Shown piece by piece: positions 42,547-50,348 of a stretch of DNA of 64,000 nucleotides. The notes beneath the pieces are model-generated. The model saw only the letters and a program-made list of their open reading frames with translations. It was not told the DNA's origin and ran no database searches. The stretch is taken from NCBI GenBank assembly GCA_021286765.1, contig JAJTBS010000001.1, positions 310,001 to 374,000 on the forward strand. The letters are read 5' to 3'. The stretch's first letter is position 1; each line of letters starts with the position of its first letter. Position numbers and translations under genes: made by a program. Source of the stretch: Holophagaceae bacterium (GTDB lineage: Bacteria; Acidobacteriota; Holophagae; Holophagales; Holophagaceae).

Positions 42547-42914
42547 CCACCGTGGCCCTGGCGCTGCTGCGGCGGGGGGACCGCTGGTTCCTCCAGCGGC
42601 GTCATCCCGCCAATGCCGTGCTGCCGGGGCTTTGGGAGTTCCCGGGGGGCAAGGCCGAGGCTGGAGAGACGCCGGAGGCGGCTCTGGTCCGCGAGTTGCG
42701 GGAGGAGGTCGGATTGAGCCTCTGCGGGGCGCGGCCCTGGCCGGTTATGGAAGGCTCGATTCATCTCCATCCCTTCCTCGTGGAGGCCCAAGGCGAACCC
42801 CGCACCTCCCTGGCCTGGGGCTGGTTCACGCCCTCGGAGATGCTGCGCCTGCCCCTGCCACCCCGGAATGCGGACCTGGTGGCCCGGCTCGCGGCCGCCG
42901 ATCTGATAGGCTGA
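42543..42914 (+). CDS. Nudix hydrolase, MutT-like
   Basis: 123 aa read from a TTG at 42543 that overlaps the rnhB stop and has GGAG 7 nt upstream; a GTG at 42552 is an alternative. The Nudix box is complete: GGKAEAGETPEAALVRELRE followed by EVGL. Length and N terminus (ALALLRRGDRWFLQRR) fit 8-oxo-dGTP diphosphatases, though other nucleotides are possible. A role in nucleotide-pool sanitation would fit the neighbouring rnhB. Confidence 0.9.
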   Translation: MTTVALALLRRGDRWFLQRRHPANAVLPGLWEFPGGKAEAGETPEAALVRELREEVGLSLCGARPWPVMEGSIHLHPFLVEAQGEPRTSLAWGWFTPSEMLRLPLPPRNADLVARLAAADLIG

Positions 42915-42938
42915 AGTTTCCCCAGGCCCGGAGATGCC

Positions 42939-44219
42939 ATGACGCGATCCTTCATTCGGACCTTCCTCTGTGTCCTAGCGGCCACGGGCCTCTGGGCCCA
43001 GCAGACGGAAGTGGTGCTGACCGCCACCAGCAGCGCAAAGCTGGTCCTGGGGATGACCCAGCCCAAGGCCAGCGGCCTGGACGACGCCACCATCGCCGCA
43101 GAGTTCACCGCCGTCCTCAAGCGCGACCTCGACGAGACGGGGCTCATCGCCATGCTCCAGGAGCGGCTCCCGGGCGATGCCGCCGCCGTGAAGGCCTGGA
43201 AGGAGGCCGGCGCCCAGTGGCTGCTGAACGTCCGGATGACTCGGGCGGCCAATGGGGATCTCCAGATGGAGGCCTCCGCCCTCGACACCGCCGCCGAGAA
43301 GGGCGTGTTCACCCGCACCTACAACGCCAACAAGATCGTCCCGCTGCGCTACCTCGCGCACTACCTGGCCGACGATCTGGTGGGCCGGTTGACCGGCGAG
43401 AAGGGCGTGGCCTCCAGCCGCATCGTGTTCGTGCGGCAGACCTCCCCCGGCGTGAAGGAGATCTTCCAGGTGGACCGCGACGGCGCGGGCCTGGTGCAGC
43501 TCACCCGCCACGGCAGCCTGACGCTTTCCCCCACCGTCGCCGGGGATGGCCGCCTGGCCTACGTCACCTACAAGGGCGGAGCTCCTGAGATCTGGGGGCA
43601 GCGCCGGAAGGACGGCCCGCACGAGCGGTTCTACCCCACGGCGGGAGCCGGCGGGATGCTCTCCTCGCCGGTGTGGTCGCCGGACGGCAAGCGGCTGGCC
43701 TTCGTGCAGGGCGACCGCCGCGGCAACAGCGACATCATGACGCTGGACCTCGCCACGGGCCGGGTGCGCCGGCTGACCGACGGCAACGGCATCAACACGG
43801 AGCCCACCTGGAACCCGAACGGGAACCAGCTCGCCTTCACCTCGGATCGCGAGGGCGGACCCCAGGTCTACCTCATGCAGGACGACGGTTCCAACCTCCG
43901 CCGCCTCACGGGGGAGGGGCAGTACAACGCCAGCCCGGCCTGGAGTCCCAACGGCGCCATGGTGGCCTACGTGTCCCGCTTCGAGGGCAAGTTCGATCTT
44001 TTCGTCTACAAGCTGGGCGAGGGAAAGGCCTATCAGATCACCACCGGGGTGAGTACCTCCGAGTCGCCGGCCTGGTCCCCCGATGAGCGGCGGCTGGTGT
44101 TCACCAGCAACCGCTTCGGTTCCTCCCAGCTCTTCACCACGGACCTCTCGGGCCGGCAGATCGTGCGCCTGGCCGAGTTCGCAGGCTGCCAGAGCCCCCG
44201 CTGGATCCGCGGGCGCTGA
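42939..44219 (+). CDS. tolB: Tol-Pal system beta-propeller protein TolB
   Basis: 426 aa with a Sec signal (SFIRTFLCVLAATGLWA). An N-terminal alpha/beta domain (25-160) is followed by WD40-like PD40 blades such as SPDGKRLAFVQGDRRGNSDI, NPNGNQLAFTSDREGGPQVY and SPDERRLVFTSNRFGSSQLF. TolB binds Pal in the periplasm and takes part in outer-membrane constriction. pal and cpoB follow; tolQ, tolR and tolA are absent here. Confidence 0.95.
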   Translation: MTRSFIRTFLCVLAATGLWAQQTEVVLTATSSAKLVLGMTQPKASGLDDATIAAEFTAVLKRDLDETGLIAMLQERLPGDAAAVKAWKEAGAQWLLNVRMTRAANGDLQMEASALDTAAEKGVFTRTYNANKIVPLRYLAHYLADDLVGRLTGEKGVASSRIVFVRQTSPGVKEIFQVDRDGAGLVQLTRHGSLTLSPTVAGDGRLAYVTYKGGAPEIWGQRRKDGPHERFYPTAGAGGMLSSPVWSPDGKRLAFVQGDRRGNSDIMTLDLATGRVRRLTDGNGINTEPTWNPNGNQLAFTSDREGGPQVYLMQDDGSNLRRLTGEGQYNASPAWSPNGAMVAYVSRFEGKFDLFVYKLGEGKAYQITTGVSTSESPAWSPDERRLVFTSNRFGSSQLFTTDLSGRQIVRLAEFAGCQSPRWIRGR

Positions 44220-44283
44220 AAATTTATGACAAACCGCTGATCAACGACCTTCTATACTCATCTCATCCTGGAGGAACAATCCC

Positions 44284-45006
44284 ATGCGCTACGGAACCTA
44301 CCTCGTCCCTGCGGCCATCGTGCTCACCCTCGGCAGCCTGGCTTGCAAGCCGCCCAAGACTGCGGAGCAGATCAAGGCCGAGACCCAGGCCGCCTTCAAC
44401 GAAGGCGTGCAGGCGTTCAAGGACGGGAAGGCCCGCGGGACCAACCCCTACCTGACCGACAAGGAGAACCCGCACAAGATGCAGGGCTGGTACGACGGCT
44501 GGGACAAGGCCAAGGCCGACAAGGATGCCGCGGATGCGAAGGCCGCCGCGGATGCGAAGGCCGCCGCCGACAAGGCCGCTGCCGACAAGCTCGCCGCCGA
44601 CAAGGCTGCTGCCGAGGAAGCCGCCCGGAAGGCCGCCGAGGCCGAGAAGGCCGCCGCCTTCAAGAAGGCCGCCGAGGCTGCTCTCAAGACCATCCACTTC
44701 GACTACGACAAGTCCGACATCAAGGAAGCCGATCGTGCGCTGCTCCAGGGCATCGCCGACTTCATGAAGGCCTTCCCCGCCGCCAAGCTTGAGATCGAAG
44801 GGCACTGCGATGAGCGCGGCACCAATGAGTACAACCTTGCGCTCGGCAACAAGCGCGCCGCCGCCGCCCTGGCCTACCTGAAGACCCTGGGCGTGGACGA
44901 GGCCCGCTTCACCACCATCAGCTACGGCAAGGAGAAGCCTCTCTGCACCGAGGCCAAGGAAGCCTGCTGGAGCCAGAACCGCCGCGGTGAGTTCAAGCTC
45001 AAGTAG
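44284..45006 (+). CDS. pal: Peptidoglycan-associated lipoprotein Pal
   Basis: 240 aa. The signal ends in the lipobox LGSLAC (lipid on Cys). Residues about 80-130 form an Ala/Lys/Asp-rich helical spacer encoded partly by a perfect 18-nt tandem duplication. The C-terminal OmpA-like domain has FDYDKSDI and the peptidoglycan-binding EGHCDERGTNEYNLALG...R pattern. GGAGG precedes the ATG by 9 nt. The spacer is longer than in E. coli Pal. A strong terminator follows, before cpoB. Confidence 0.95.
   Translation: MRYGTYLVPAAIVLTLGSLACKPPKTAEQIKAETQAAFNEGVQAFKDGKARGTNPYLTDKENPHKMQGWYDGWDKAKADKDAADAKAAADAKAAADKAAADKLAADKAAAEEAARKAAEAEKAAAFKKAAEAALKTIHFDYDKSDIKEADRALLQGIADFMKAFPAAKLEIEGHCDERGTNEYNLALGNKRAAAALAYLKTLGVDEARFTTISYGKEKPLCTEAKEACWSQNRRGEFKLK
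44527..44562 (+). repeat. 18-nt perfect tandem duplication within pal
   Basis: Two identical 18-nt units (44527-44544 and 44545-44562) encode the AADAKA-type repeats of the Pal helical spacer. Degenerate copies continue to about 44610. It is a recent slippage product that lengthens the spacer by six residues per unit. Confidence 0.8.
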
Positions 45007-45025
45007 ATCGCGCCGCCGGTTGCGA

Positions 45026-45054
45026 AGCGGGGGCCTCGGCCCCCGCTTTTCGTT
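45026..45054 (+). terminator. Intrinsic terminator after pal
   Basis: A nine- to ten-pair G+C stem (AGCGGGGGCC with GGCCCCCGCT) and tight loop is followed directly by TTTTCGTTT. It sits between pal and cpoB, so it would end or attenuate transcription from tolB-pal. Confidence 0.85.
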
Positions 45055-45081
45055 TAGGATGGAAGCAGCTCCGGAGTTCCC

Positions 45082-45798
45082 ATGAGTGCCCGCATGATGT
45101 TGCTCCCCGCCTTGGCCTCGCTGCTGGCTGTTGGCTGCGGATCCGAAGACCAGCTCCGCCGCGTGGAGCAGGAAGTGGGCGACCTCAAGCTGGAGGTCTT
45201 CAAGCTCCGGCAGTCGGTGGAAGAGGGCAACAAGCGCGCCCAGGCCGATCAGCAGGCGGCGGCCGAGGCCCGGAACCAGGACCGCCGCTTCCAGGCGGAC
45301 CTGCAGGAGAGCCTTCGGCAGGTGCAGGACACCACCCGGGTGCTGAACAACCGCCTGAACAGCCAGCCCAAGGCCACGACCCGGCCCGCTGCCGACCCCC
45401 AGGCTCCGGCGGCCGCCTCGGCCGAGGATGAGCGGGCCTACAATGCCGCCGTATTGGACTACAACCGGGGCAACTATCCCCTGGCGGCCGAAGGCCTCGA
45501 GTTGTTCCTGAAGACCTACCCCCAGAGCGTGAAGCGTCCGGACGCGCTCTTCTTCCTCGGGCTCTGCCACTACAACCAGCGGGCCTTCGACAAGGCCCAA
45601 GTGGCCTTCGACCGGATCATCAAGGAGCACGCGGCTTCGCCCCAGTTCCTCCCCGCGCGGCTCAAGCGGGCCCAGTGCCTGCTCAAGCAGGGGTTGAAGC
45701 CCGCGGCCCTGAAGGCCTTCCGCGAACTGGTGGATGGTTTCCCGGGCAGCGCCGAGGCCCGCACGGCCCAGCAGGAACTTAGCGACCTCGGCCTCTGA
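45082..45798 (+). CDS. cpoB: Tol-Pal associated protein CpoB/YbgF
   Basis: 238 aa. Lipobox LLAVGC at the signal end makes it a probable lipoprotein, unlike the soluble E. coli protein. Residues 25-90 form a coiled coil (VEQEVGDLKLEVFKLRQSVE). The C-terminal half (about 115-238) has TPR repeats with AVLDYNRGNYPLAAEGLELF and FLGLCHYNQRAFDKAQVAF, the usual CpoB layout. CpoB coordinates PBP1B with the Tol machine in E. coli. It is separated from pal by a terminator; TAGGAT (45055-45060) 21 nt before its start may be its own -10 box. Confidence 0.92.
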   Translation: MSARMMLLPALASLLAVGCGSEDQLRRVEQEVGDLKLEVFKLRQSVEEGNKRAQADQQAAAEARNQDRRFQADLQESLRQVQDTTRVLNNRLNSQPKATTRPAADPQAPAAASAEDERAYNAAVLDYNRGNYPLAAEGLELFLKTYPQSVKRPDALFFLGLCHYNQRAFDKAQVAFDRIIKEHAASPQFLPARLKRAQCLLKQGLKPAALKAFRELVDGFPGSAEARTAQQELSDLGL

Positions 45799-45799
45799 C

Positions 45800-46780
45800 A
45801 TGACGCAGGAGATCTGGCGCGTCCCCGTCCGGGTGGACTTCGCGGGCGGCACGCTGGACCTGTGGCCCATCTACGCCATGATGGGCGGCTGCGTGACGGT
45901 GAATGCCGCCGTGGACCTGTGGATCGAGATCGGCCTCACCCGGACCGGACAGGGGCACCGGATCACCAGCCGCGACCTCGGCCTTGAGCTGGCGTTCGAC
46001 GCCTGGCCCGACGAGCCGCCAGCGGCCCTCTCCTGGTTGTGGCGGGTCCTGGACGCGACGGGAGCGCCCCCGGTGGCGCTCTCCCTCCACAGTCCCGTGC
46101 CCCAGGGCTCGGGCCTCGGGGCCTCCTCCTGCCTGGGGATGGGCGTGTTCGGCGCGGCCATGGGTCTGGAGGCCGGTGAAGGTCTTGCTTCCAAAGTGGC
46201 AATTCTGCGCGACTTGGAAAGTAGGGAACTCCAAACTCCGACCGGCTGGCAGGACTACTATCCGGCAGCCCTGGGAGGCGCCCTGGCCCTTCACTGGGAT
46301 GGTCCCGCCCCCCGCTGGGAGCGGCTGGAGCCGCATCCTGGGCTTCTGTCGAACCTGTTGGTGTTCTACACGGGCAAGCCCCACCACTCGGGTCTGACGA
46401 ACTGGGAGGCCTACAAGCGCTTCATCGAGGGAGACGGCCAGACCCGCCAGGCCCTGGCGGAGATCCGGGACCTCGCCCGGGAGATGGCCCCGGCTCTGTC
46501 CTCCGACCCGGCGGCCGTGGCGGAGCTGCTGGAGCGCGAAGGTCGTTCCCGGATTCGGCTTTCCCCGGCGGTGGAGACCGATGCCATGCGCGCCGTCCGC
46601 GACCGCGGCCGCCGTGAGGGCTGGTACGCCGGGATGAAACCCTGCGGCGCGGGCGGTGGTGGCTGCTGCCTGCTGGTGGTGCGGGAGGGCTGTCGGGAAG
46701 CGGCCGAGGCGGCGCTGCAGGAGATGGGGCTTCCGCCCATGAACCTGAAAATCACGGCGAAGGGGCTGCACAGGCTCTGA
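45800..46780 (+). CDS. GHMP-family sugar kinase (galactokinase/heptose kinase-like)
   Basis: 326 aa. It starts one base after the cpoB stop. The N terminus PVRVDFAGGTLDLWPIY and the phosphate-binding loop PVPQGSGLGASSCLGMGV define a GHMP kinase; CGAGGGGCCLLV is the C-terminal glycine motif. The pattern resembles HddA-type D-glycero-D-manno-heptose-7-phosphate kinases and related sugar kinases, which would fit an envelope role beside tol-pal. Substrate not proven. The stop overlaps the mutY end by 29 nt in convergent orientation. Confidence 0.85.
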   Translation: MTQEIWRVPVRVDFAGGTLDLWPIYAMMGGCVTVNAAVDLWIEIGLTRTGQGHRITSRDLGLELAFDAWPDEPPAALSWLWRVLDATGAPPVALSLHSPVPQGSGLGASSCLGMGVFGAAMGLEAGEGLASKVAILRDLESRELQTPTGWQDYYPAALGGALALHWDGPAPRWERLEPHPGLLSNLLVFYTGKPHHSGLTNWEAYKRFIEGDGQTRQALAEIRDLAREMAPALSSDPAAVAELLEREGRSRIRLSPAVETDAMRAVRDRGRREGWYAGMKPCGAGGGGCCLLVVREGCREAAEAALQEMGLPPMNLKITAKGLHRL

Positions 46781-47843
46781 CCAGGTCGGCCGGATCCGGG
46801 GCCTCCAGCGGAGACTGGCCCGGCGTCCCCAGCAGGTCGCGGAGGCGCTGGTCCCGCTTGCCCAGGGGCAGGCCCTGAAGCTCGGCGCGGGGCACCCAGC
46901 GGAGCCCCTCCACCGGGGTGAAGGGCGCTTCCACGGGGATGTGAAGGGGGCTCACGGCCTCCCGGCGATGGGTGTAGACCTGGGTCCACCCGGGCCAGGC
47001 GGTGATGGGCCCAGGGTCGGTGGCCGGGGTCTGATCTGCCGCATCGAAAGTGGGCCAGCGCCACAAACCGGCCAGCAGGCCCTTGGCGGCCGGGGTCAGG
47101 AGTAGGAACTGGCCCTGCGCTTCAAAGGCCACGAGCCAGAGTGCCGAGGCCTTCGGCTTGGCCCGCTTCGCCACCGGGGGGATGTCTCCGGTCCGCCCAT
47201 TCAGCCTGGCGGCACAGCGGTCGGCCAGCGGACAGGTCCCGCAGGCGGGGATGGGAGCGCAGACCGTGGCGCCCAGTTCCATGAGGGCCTGGGTCAGGCG
47301 CGAGGGGCCCAGGGCCTGAAGGGCCGGCACGAGCCAAGTCCGCAGATCGGCGGCGGGGGCCTTCGGATCGCCTTCGATCAGCAGCAGCCGGGCCAGGACC
47401 CGGAACGCATTGCCATCCAGGGCGGGGGTGGGCCACTGGAAGGCAATGGCGCCCACGGCGGCGGCCGTGTAGGGGCCGAGGCCGGGTAGCCTGGCCAGAC
47501 CTCCCAGATCGCCAGGCCATCCCTCGGCGGCCACTGAGGCCGCGGCGGCCTTCAGGAACCGGGCACGGCGGTAGTAGCCGAGCCCCTCCCAGGCCTTGAG
47601 AACCGCGTCATCATCCGCCTCCGCCAGCGTGGCGGCATCGGGGAAACGCGCCAGCCAGCGGTCGAAATAGGGGACGACGGTGGCCACCTGGGTCTGCTGG
47701 AGCATCAGCTCCGATACCAGCACGGCATAAGGATCGGGATGGGGCGCATCGAGATCCCGCGCCCGCCAGGCCAGGTCGCGCCGCACCCTTTCAAACCAGG
47801 GGGCGAGGGGGGCGAGGAGTTCCGGAGACAGAGGCCAGGACAT
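46752..47843 (-). CDS. mutY: A/G-specific adenine glycosylase MutY
   Basis: 363 aa. It removes adenine mispaired with 8-oxoguanine. Catalytic Glu in ELMLQQTQV, helix-hairpin-helix LPGLGPYTAAAV, catalytic Asp in LDGNAFRVLARL (Leu replaces the common Val before Asp), and the [4Fe-4S] set C-x6-C-x2-C-x5-C in CAPIPACGTCPLADRC are visible. The C-terminal Nudix-like domain (about 235-345) recognises 8-oxoG. With the Nudix hydrolase at 42543 it forms part of an oxidised-guanine defence. Confidence 0.95.
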   Translation of the reverse strand: MSWPLSPELLAPLAPWFERVRRDLAWRARDLDAPHPDPYAVLVSELMLQQTQVATVVPYFDRWLARFPDAATLAEADDDAVLKAWEGLGYYRRARFLKAAAASVAAEGWPGDLGGLARLPGLGPYTAAAVGAIAFQWPTPALDGNAFRVLARLLLIEGDPKAPAADLRTWLVPALQALGPSRLTQALMELGATVCAPIPACGTCPLADRCAARLNGRTGDIPPVAKRAKPKASALWLVAFEAQGQFLLLTPAAKGLLAGLWRWPTFDAADQTPATDPGPITAWPGWTQVYTHRREAVSPLHIPVEAPFTPVEGLRWVPRAELQGLPLGKRDQRLRDLLGTPGQSPLEAPDPADLVRACAAPSP

Positions 47844-47865
47844 GGATCGAAGCTACCAGCAGACA

Positions 47866-47889
47866 CAAAAAAGCGCCGTTTCCGGCGCT
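47866..47889 (-). terminator. Intrinsic terminator after tRNA-Leu
   Basis: On the minus strand a perfect 7-bp stem AGCGCCG/CGGCGCT with GAAA tetraloop is followed by six T residues, 8 nt after the tRNA CCA end. This is the clearest intrinsic terminator in the window, and it insulates the tRNA from mutY. Confidence 0.92.
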
Positions 47890-47897
47890 CTCTGTTC

Positions 47898-47983
47898 TGG
47901 TGCCCGCGAGCAGACTCGAACTGCTACGGCTTGTGGCCACCACCCCCTCAAGATGGCGTGTCTACCAATTTCACCACGCGGGC
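47898..47983 (-). tRNA. tRNA-Leu, anticodon GAG
   Basis: 86-nt class II tRNA. Acceptor arms GCCCGCG/CGCGGGC pair fully, the anticodon stem CCATC/GGTGG encloses the loop TTGAGGG with anticodon GAG and T33, and the long variable arm precedes the T-arm AGCAG-TTCGAGT-CTGCT. The terminal CCA is encoded. It reads CUC and CUU codons; CUC is frequent in these GC-rich genes. Confidence 0.97.
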
Positions 47984-47997
47984 AACGAGGAAATTCA

Positions 47998-48026
47998 AGT
48001 GTCTCTCAAAGCGCGGATGCGGTCAA
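47998..48026 (-). promoter_or_regulatory. Candidate tRNA-Leu promoter
   Basis: On the minus strand TTGACC (5/6 to the -35 consensus) is followed after 17 nt by GACACT (3/6). Transcription would start near 47991, about 8 nt before the mature tRNA 5' end, as is usual for tRNA genes. The -10 match is weak, and read-through from secG is possible. Confidence 0.4.
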
Positions 48027-48044
48027 TGACCGGTTTCGCGGCGG

Positions 48045-48389
48045 CTACTTCTTCGCAGGCGCGGGCGCAGGTACCGGCGCCGGGCTGGGCATTGCGGGGG
48101 CCGGTGCGGCTGGGATGACCACGGTCTTGTCGGTGGTCTTCTCCAGCACCGAGCGGTTCTGCCGGATGATCAGGACCTCGATGAACAGCGTGGTGCCGAG
48201 GAAGCCCGCAGCCAGCCAGTAGGTGGCCTTGGAAAGGAAGGGCGTGGCGCCCTGGGCGCCGAAGGCAGAGTTGGCGCCACCGCCCCCGAAGGAGGCCCCC
48301 AGCCCGCCCTTGGTGCCGGGCTGCAGGAGGACCGCCCCGATGAGGAGGACGCCGAAAAGGATGAGAAGCGTGAGCGCAAGGCCGTTCAT
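48045..48389 (-). CDS. secG: Preprotein translocase subunit SecG
   Basis: 114 aa. The ATG at 48389 has GGAG 5 nt upstream. Two TM helices (about 4-24 and 53-73) flank the glycine-rich loop LLQPGTKGGLGASFGGGGAN, the SecG signature. The C terminus is an Ala/Pro-rich tail (PAPAMPSPAPVPAPAPAKK) of unknown function and longer than in E. coli. It associates with SecYE in the inner membrane. tRNA-Leu lies downstream on the same strand. Confidence 0.93.
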   Translation of the reverse strand: MNGLALTLLILFGVLLIGAVLLQPGTKGGLGASFGGGGANSAFGAQGATPFLSKATYWLAAGFLGTTLFIEVLIIRQNRSVLEKTTDKTVVIPAAPAPAMPSPAPVPAPAPAKK

Positions 48390-48427
48390 GGAAACTCCGA
48401 ACCTCCTAGTCTCGCACAGGCGGCTGG

Positions 48428-49459
48428 TCACATCCATAGCCCAGTGAGGCTGGGGGCCTGGAGCACGCGATGGATGGCCTGGGCCTGCTCCACCAGCCGG
48501 ATGAAATCCGAGGGCAGCAGGGCCTGGGGGCCGTCGCTCAGGGCCTTCTCCGGGTGGCAGTGCGTTTCCACCAGCAGGCCGTCAGCGCCTGCAGCCGCGC
48601 CGGCCAGTCCGCAGGGGATCACCAGGTCACGGCGACCCGTGGCATGGCTCGGATCCACCATGATGGGCAGGTGAGTGAGGGCCTTCGCAGCGGGGACCAC
48701 GCTGACGTCCAGCGTGTTGCGGGCGTGATCGGACCAGGTGCGGATGCCGCGCTCGCAGAGCACCACGTTGCGATTGCCCTCGCCCAGCACGTATTCCGCG
48801 GCGTAGAGCCACTCCTCGAGCGTGGCCGAGGGCCCCCGCTTCAGCAGCACGGGCTTGCCGCTGCGGCCCGCGCGGCGCAGGAGGGCGAAGTTCTGCATGT
48901 TCCGGGCGCCGATCTGCACCATGTCCGCGCTGCGCTCCACGGCGTCAAATGTCTCCACTTCCGTGGCCTCGGTGACGATGCCCAGGTCAAACTCCGTCCT
49001 GGCTTCCTCCAGCAGGCGCAGGCCCTCGAGGCCCAGGCCCTGGAAGGCGTAGGGGCTGGTGCGGGGCTTGTAGGCGCCGGCCCGCAGGAGCTTCACGCCG
49101 GCCTCGGCCACGTAGCGGGCCACCGTGAAGAGCTGCTCGCGGCTCTCCACGCCACAGGGGCCACCCACCAGGGCGAGCTCCGGACCACCGATCCGGACAC
49201 CGCGGACCACCACGACCGTGCGTCCCGTGGCGGCATCCGCGCTGGCCAGCTTGTAGGGGCTGGTGATGGGGACCACCCTGCGGACGCCGGCCATGGGCTC
49301 GATGCGGTCGGGCTTCAGAGCCTGGGAGGCATGGGGAGCCACGATGCTGAGCGATTCCGGCGTCTCGTTCACCTGGCAGCGGACGCCGGAGGCCTCCAGC
49401 AGCGACAGGACCTCCTTCACCTGGTCTGCAGTGGCGCCGGATTCCATAAGAATGAGCAT
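48428..49459 (-). CDS. aroF: 3-deoxy-7-phosphoheptulonate (DAHP) synthase, type I-beta
   Basis: 343 aa. It condenses phosphoenolpyruvate and erythrose 4-phosphate in the first step of aromatic amino acid synthesis. A ferredoxin-like N-terminal domain (1-70, MLILMESGATADQVKEVL) precedes the barrel with LVGGPCGVESREQL, LRAGAYKPRTSPYAFQGLG, VLLKRGPSATLEEW and the metal-binding IMVDPSHATGRRDLV. This is the short I-beta form of many bacteria. The N-terminal domain may mediate feedback control. Confidence 0.96.
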   Translation of the reverse strand: MLILMESGATADQVKEVLSLLEASGVRCQVNETPESLSIVAPHASQALKPDRIEPMAGVRRVVPITSPYKLASADAATGRTVVVVRGVRIGGPELALVGGPCGVESREQLFTVARYVAEAGVKLLRAGAYKPRTSPYAFQGLGLEGLRLLEEARTEFDLGIVTEATEVETFDAVERSADMVQIGARNMQNFALLRRAGRSGKPVLLKRGPSATLEEWLYAAEYVLGEGNRNVVLCERGIRTWSDHARNTLDVSVVPAAKALTHLPIMVDPSHATGRRDLVIPCGLAGAAAGADGLLVETHCHPEKALSDGPQALLPSDFIRLVEQAQAIHRVLQAPSLTGLWM

Positions 49460-49559
49460 CAGGAAACCTTCCGAGAACCGCCATTCTACCGGGAGCGGGA
49501 CGGCTGCTCCTGGACACCTTCACCGGCCCGGACGCACACTAGGCCCTGGAGGTCCCCCC

Positions 49560-50348
49560 ATGCGGCGCGCTCCCTGGCTGTTCACCCCCATCATCCTGCT
49601 GGCCCTCGGCTGCACCCGGCCCGAGGTCGAGGCCTTCCGGCGGCAGCCTGCGCCGGTCAGCGTCAGCGTGAGCCTGCCTTCCGGGCTGGCGGATCATGAG
49701 GCGTTCCAGAAGGAGTATGCCTCGGCCCTCCGGGCCCGGCTGGCCACCCGGGTGGTGGTGGTGCCCGAGGGTGTGAAGCCCCCCGTGGGGGCAGCGCAGC
49801 TGCAGGTGGTCATCCGTGACCTTTCCCCGGCCCCGGGCCAACCCAGCCCAGCGGCGGTCGGGGTGGCGACCGGCGTCGCCGTGGGCGCCATCAGCGCCGC
49901 CGCCGGCAATCGGGGCTGGGGCGTCCTGGACGGGCTCTTCTGGGGCCTGTGGGCGGGCAGCCATGCCGCCATGCACCGCGAGCGCGTCCAGGATCGTCTT
50001 GGCTACCTGCCCACGGTGGTGCGGGCCCAGGTGAGCCTCGTGCAGGCGGGCAATCCCGAGCCGCTCTGGGTGGAATCCATCGAGCCTGTGGAAGTGGTCG
50101 AAGCCATGGATCCGCTGCCCCGTGGTCACCGCGACGACGATGGCCGCATCCGCGAGGAGGAGGCCAAGGGCTTCGCGCGGGTGGTGGTGCAGAAGCTGAC
50201 GGCCTACTTCCAGTGGACCCGCTTCACCGAGCAGCGCTTTTACGAGGATCCCGCCCGGAAGCGGATGGACGAGGCGCCGGCACCGAAGGTGGCCGAGCCG
50301 CCGCCGGCTGAGAAGCCAGAGGCTCCGGCCGCGCCGAAGCAGAACTGA
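49560..50348 (+). CDS. Hypothetical lipoprotein
   Basis: 262 aa. Signal with lipobox LLALGC gives a lipid-anchored protein. After a beta-type region (35-100) comes a Gly/Ala-rich amphipathic stretch (VGVATGVAVGAISAAAG, about 105-121) that resembles glycine-zipper segments, then an acidic region and a Pro/Glu/Ala-rich tail. GGAGG precedes the ATG. The zinc-ribbon gene overlaps its stop by one base (TGATG). No family recognised; a DUF4136-like envelope lipoprotein is conceivable. Confidence 0.72.
   Translation: MRRAPWLFTPIILLALGCTRPEVEAFRRQPAPVSVSVSLPSGLADHEAFQKEYASALRARLATRVVVVPEGVKPPVGAAQLQVVIRDLSPAPGQPSPAAVGVATGVAVGAISAAAGNRGWGVLDGLFWGLWAGSHAAMHRERVQDRLGYLPTVVRAQVSLVQAGNPEPLWVESIEPVEVVEAMDPLPRGHRDDDGRIREEEAKGFARVVVQKLTAYFQWTRFTEQRFYEDPARKRMDEAPAPKVAEPPPAEKPEAPAAPKQN

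Noticed and set aside
44220-44283. TATACT (44253-44258) as -10 of a pal promoter
   Set aside because: The hexamer is good, but there is no -35 at 16-19 nt and the leader would be very short. Co-transcription with tolB explains expression.
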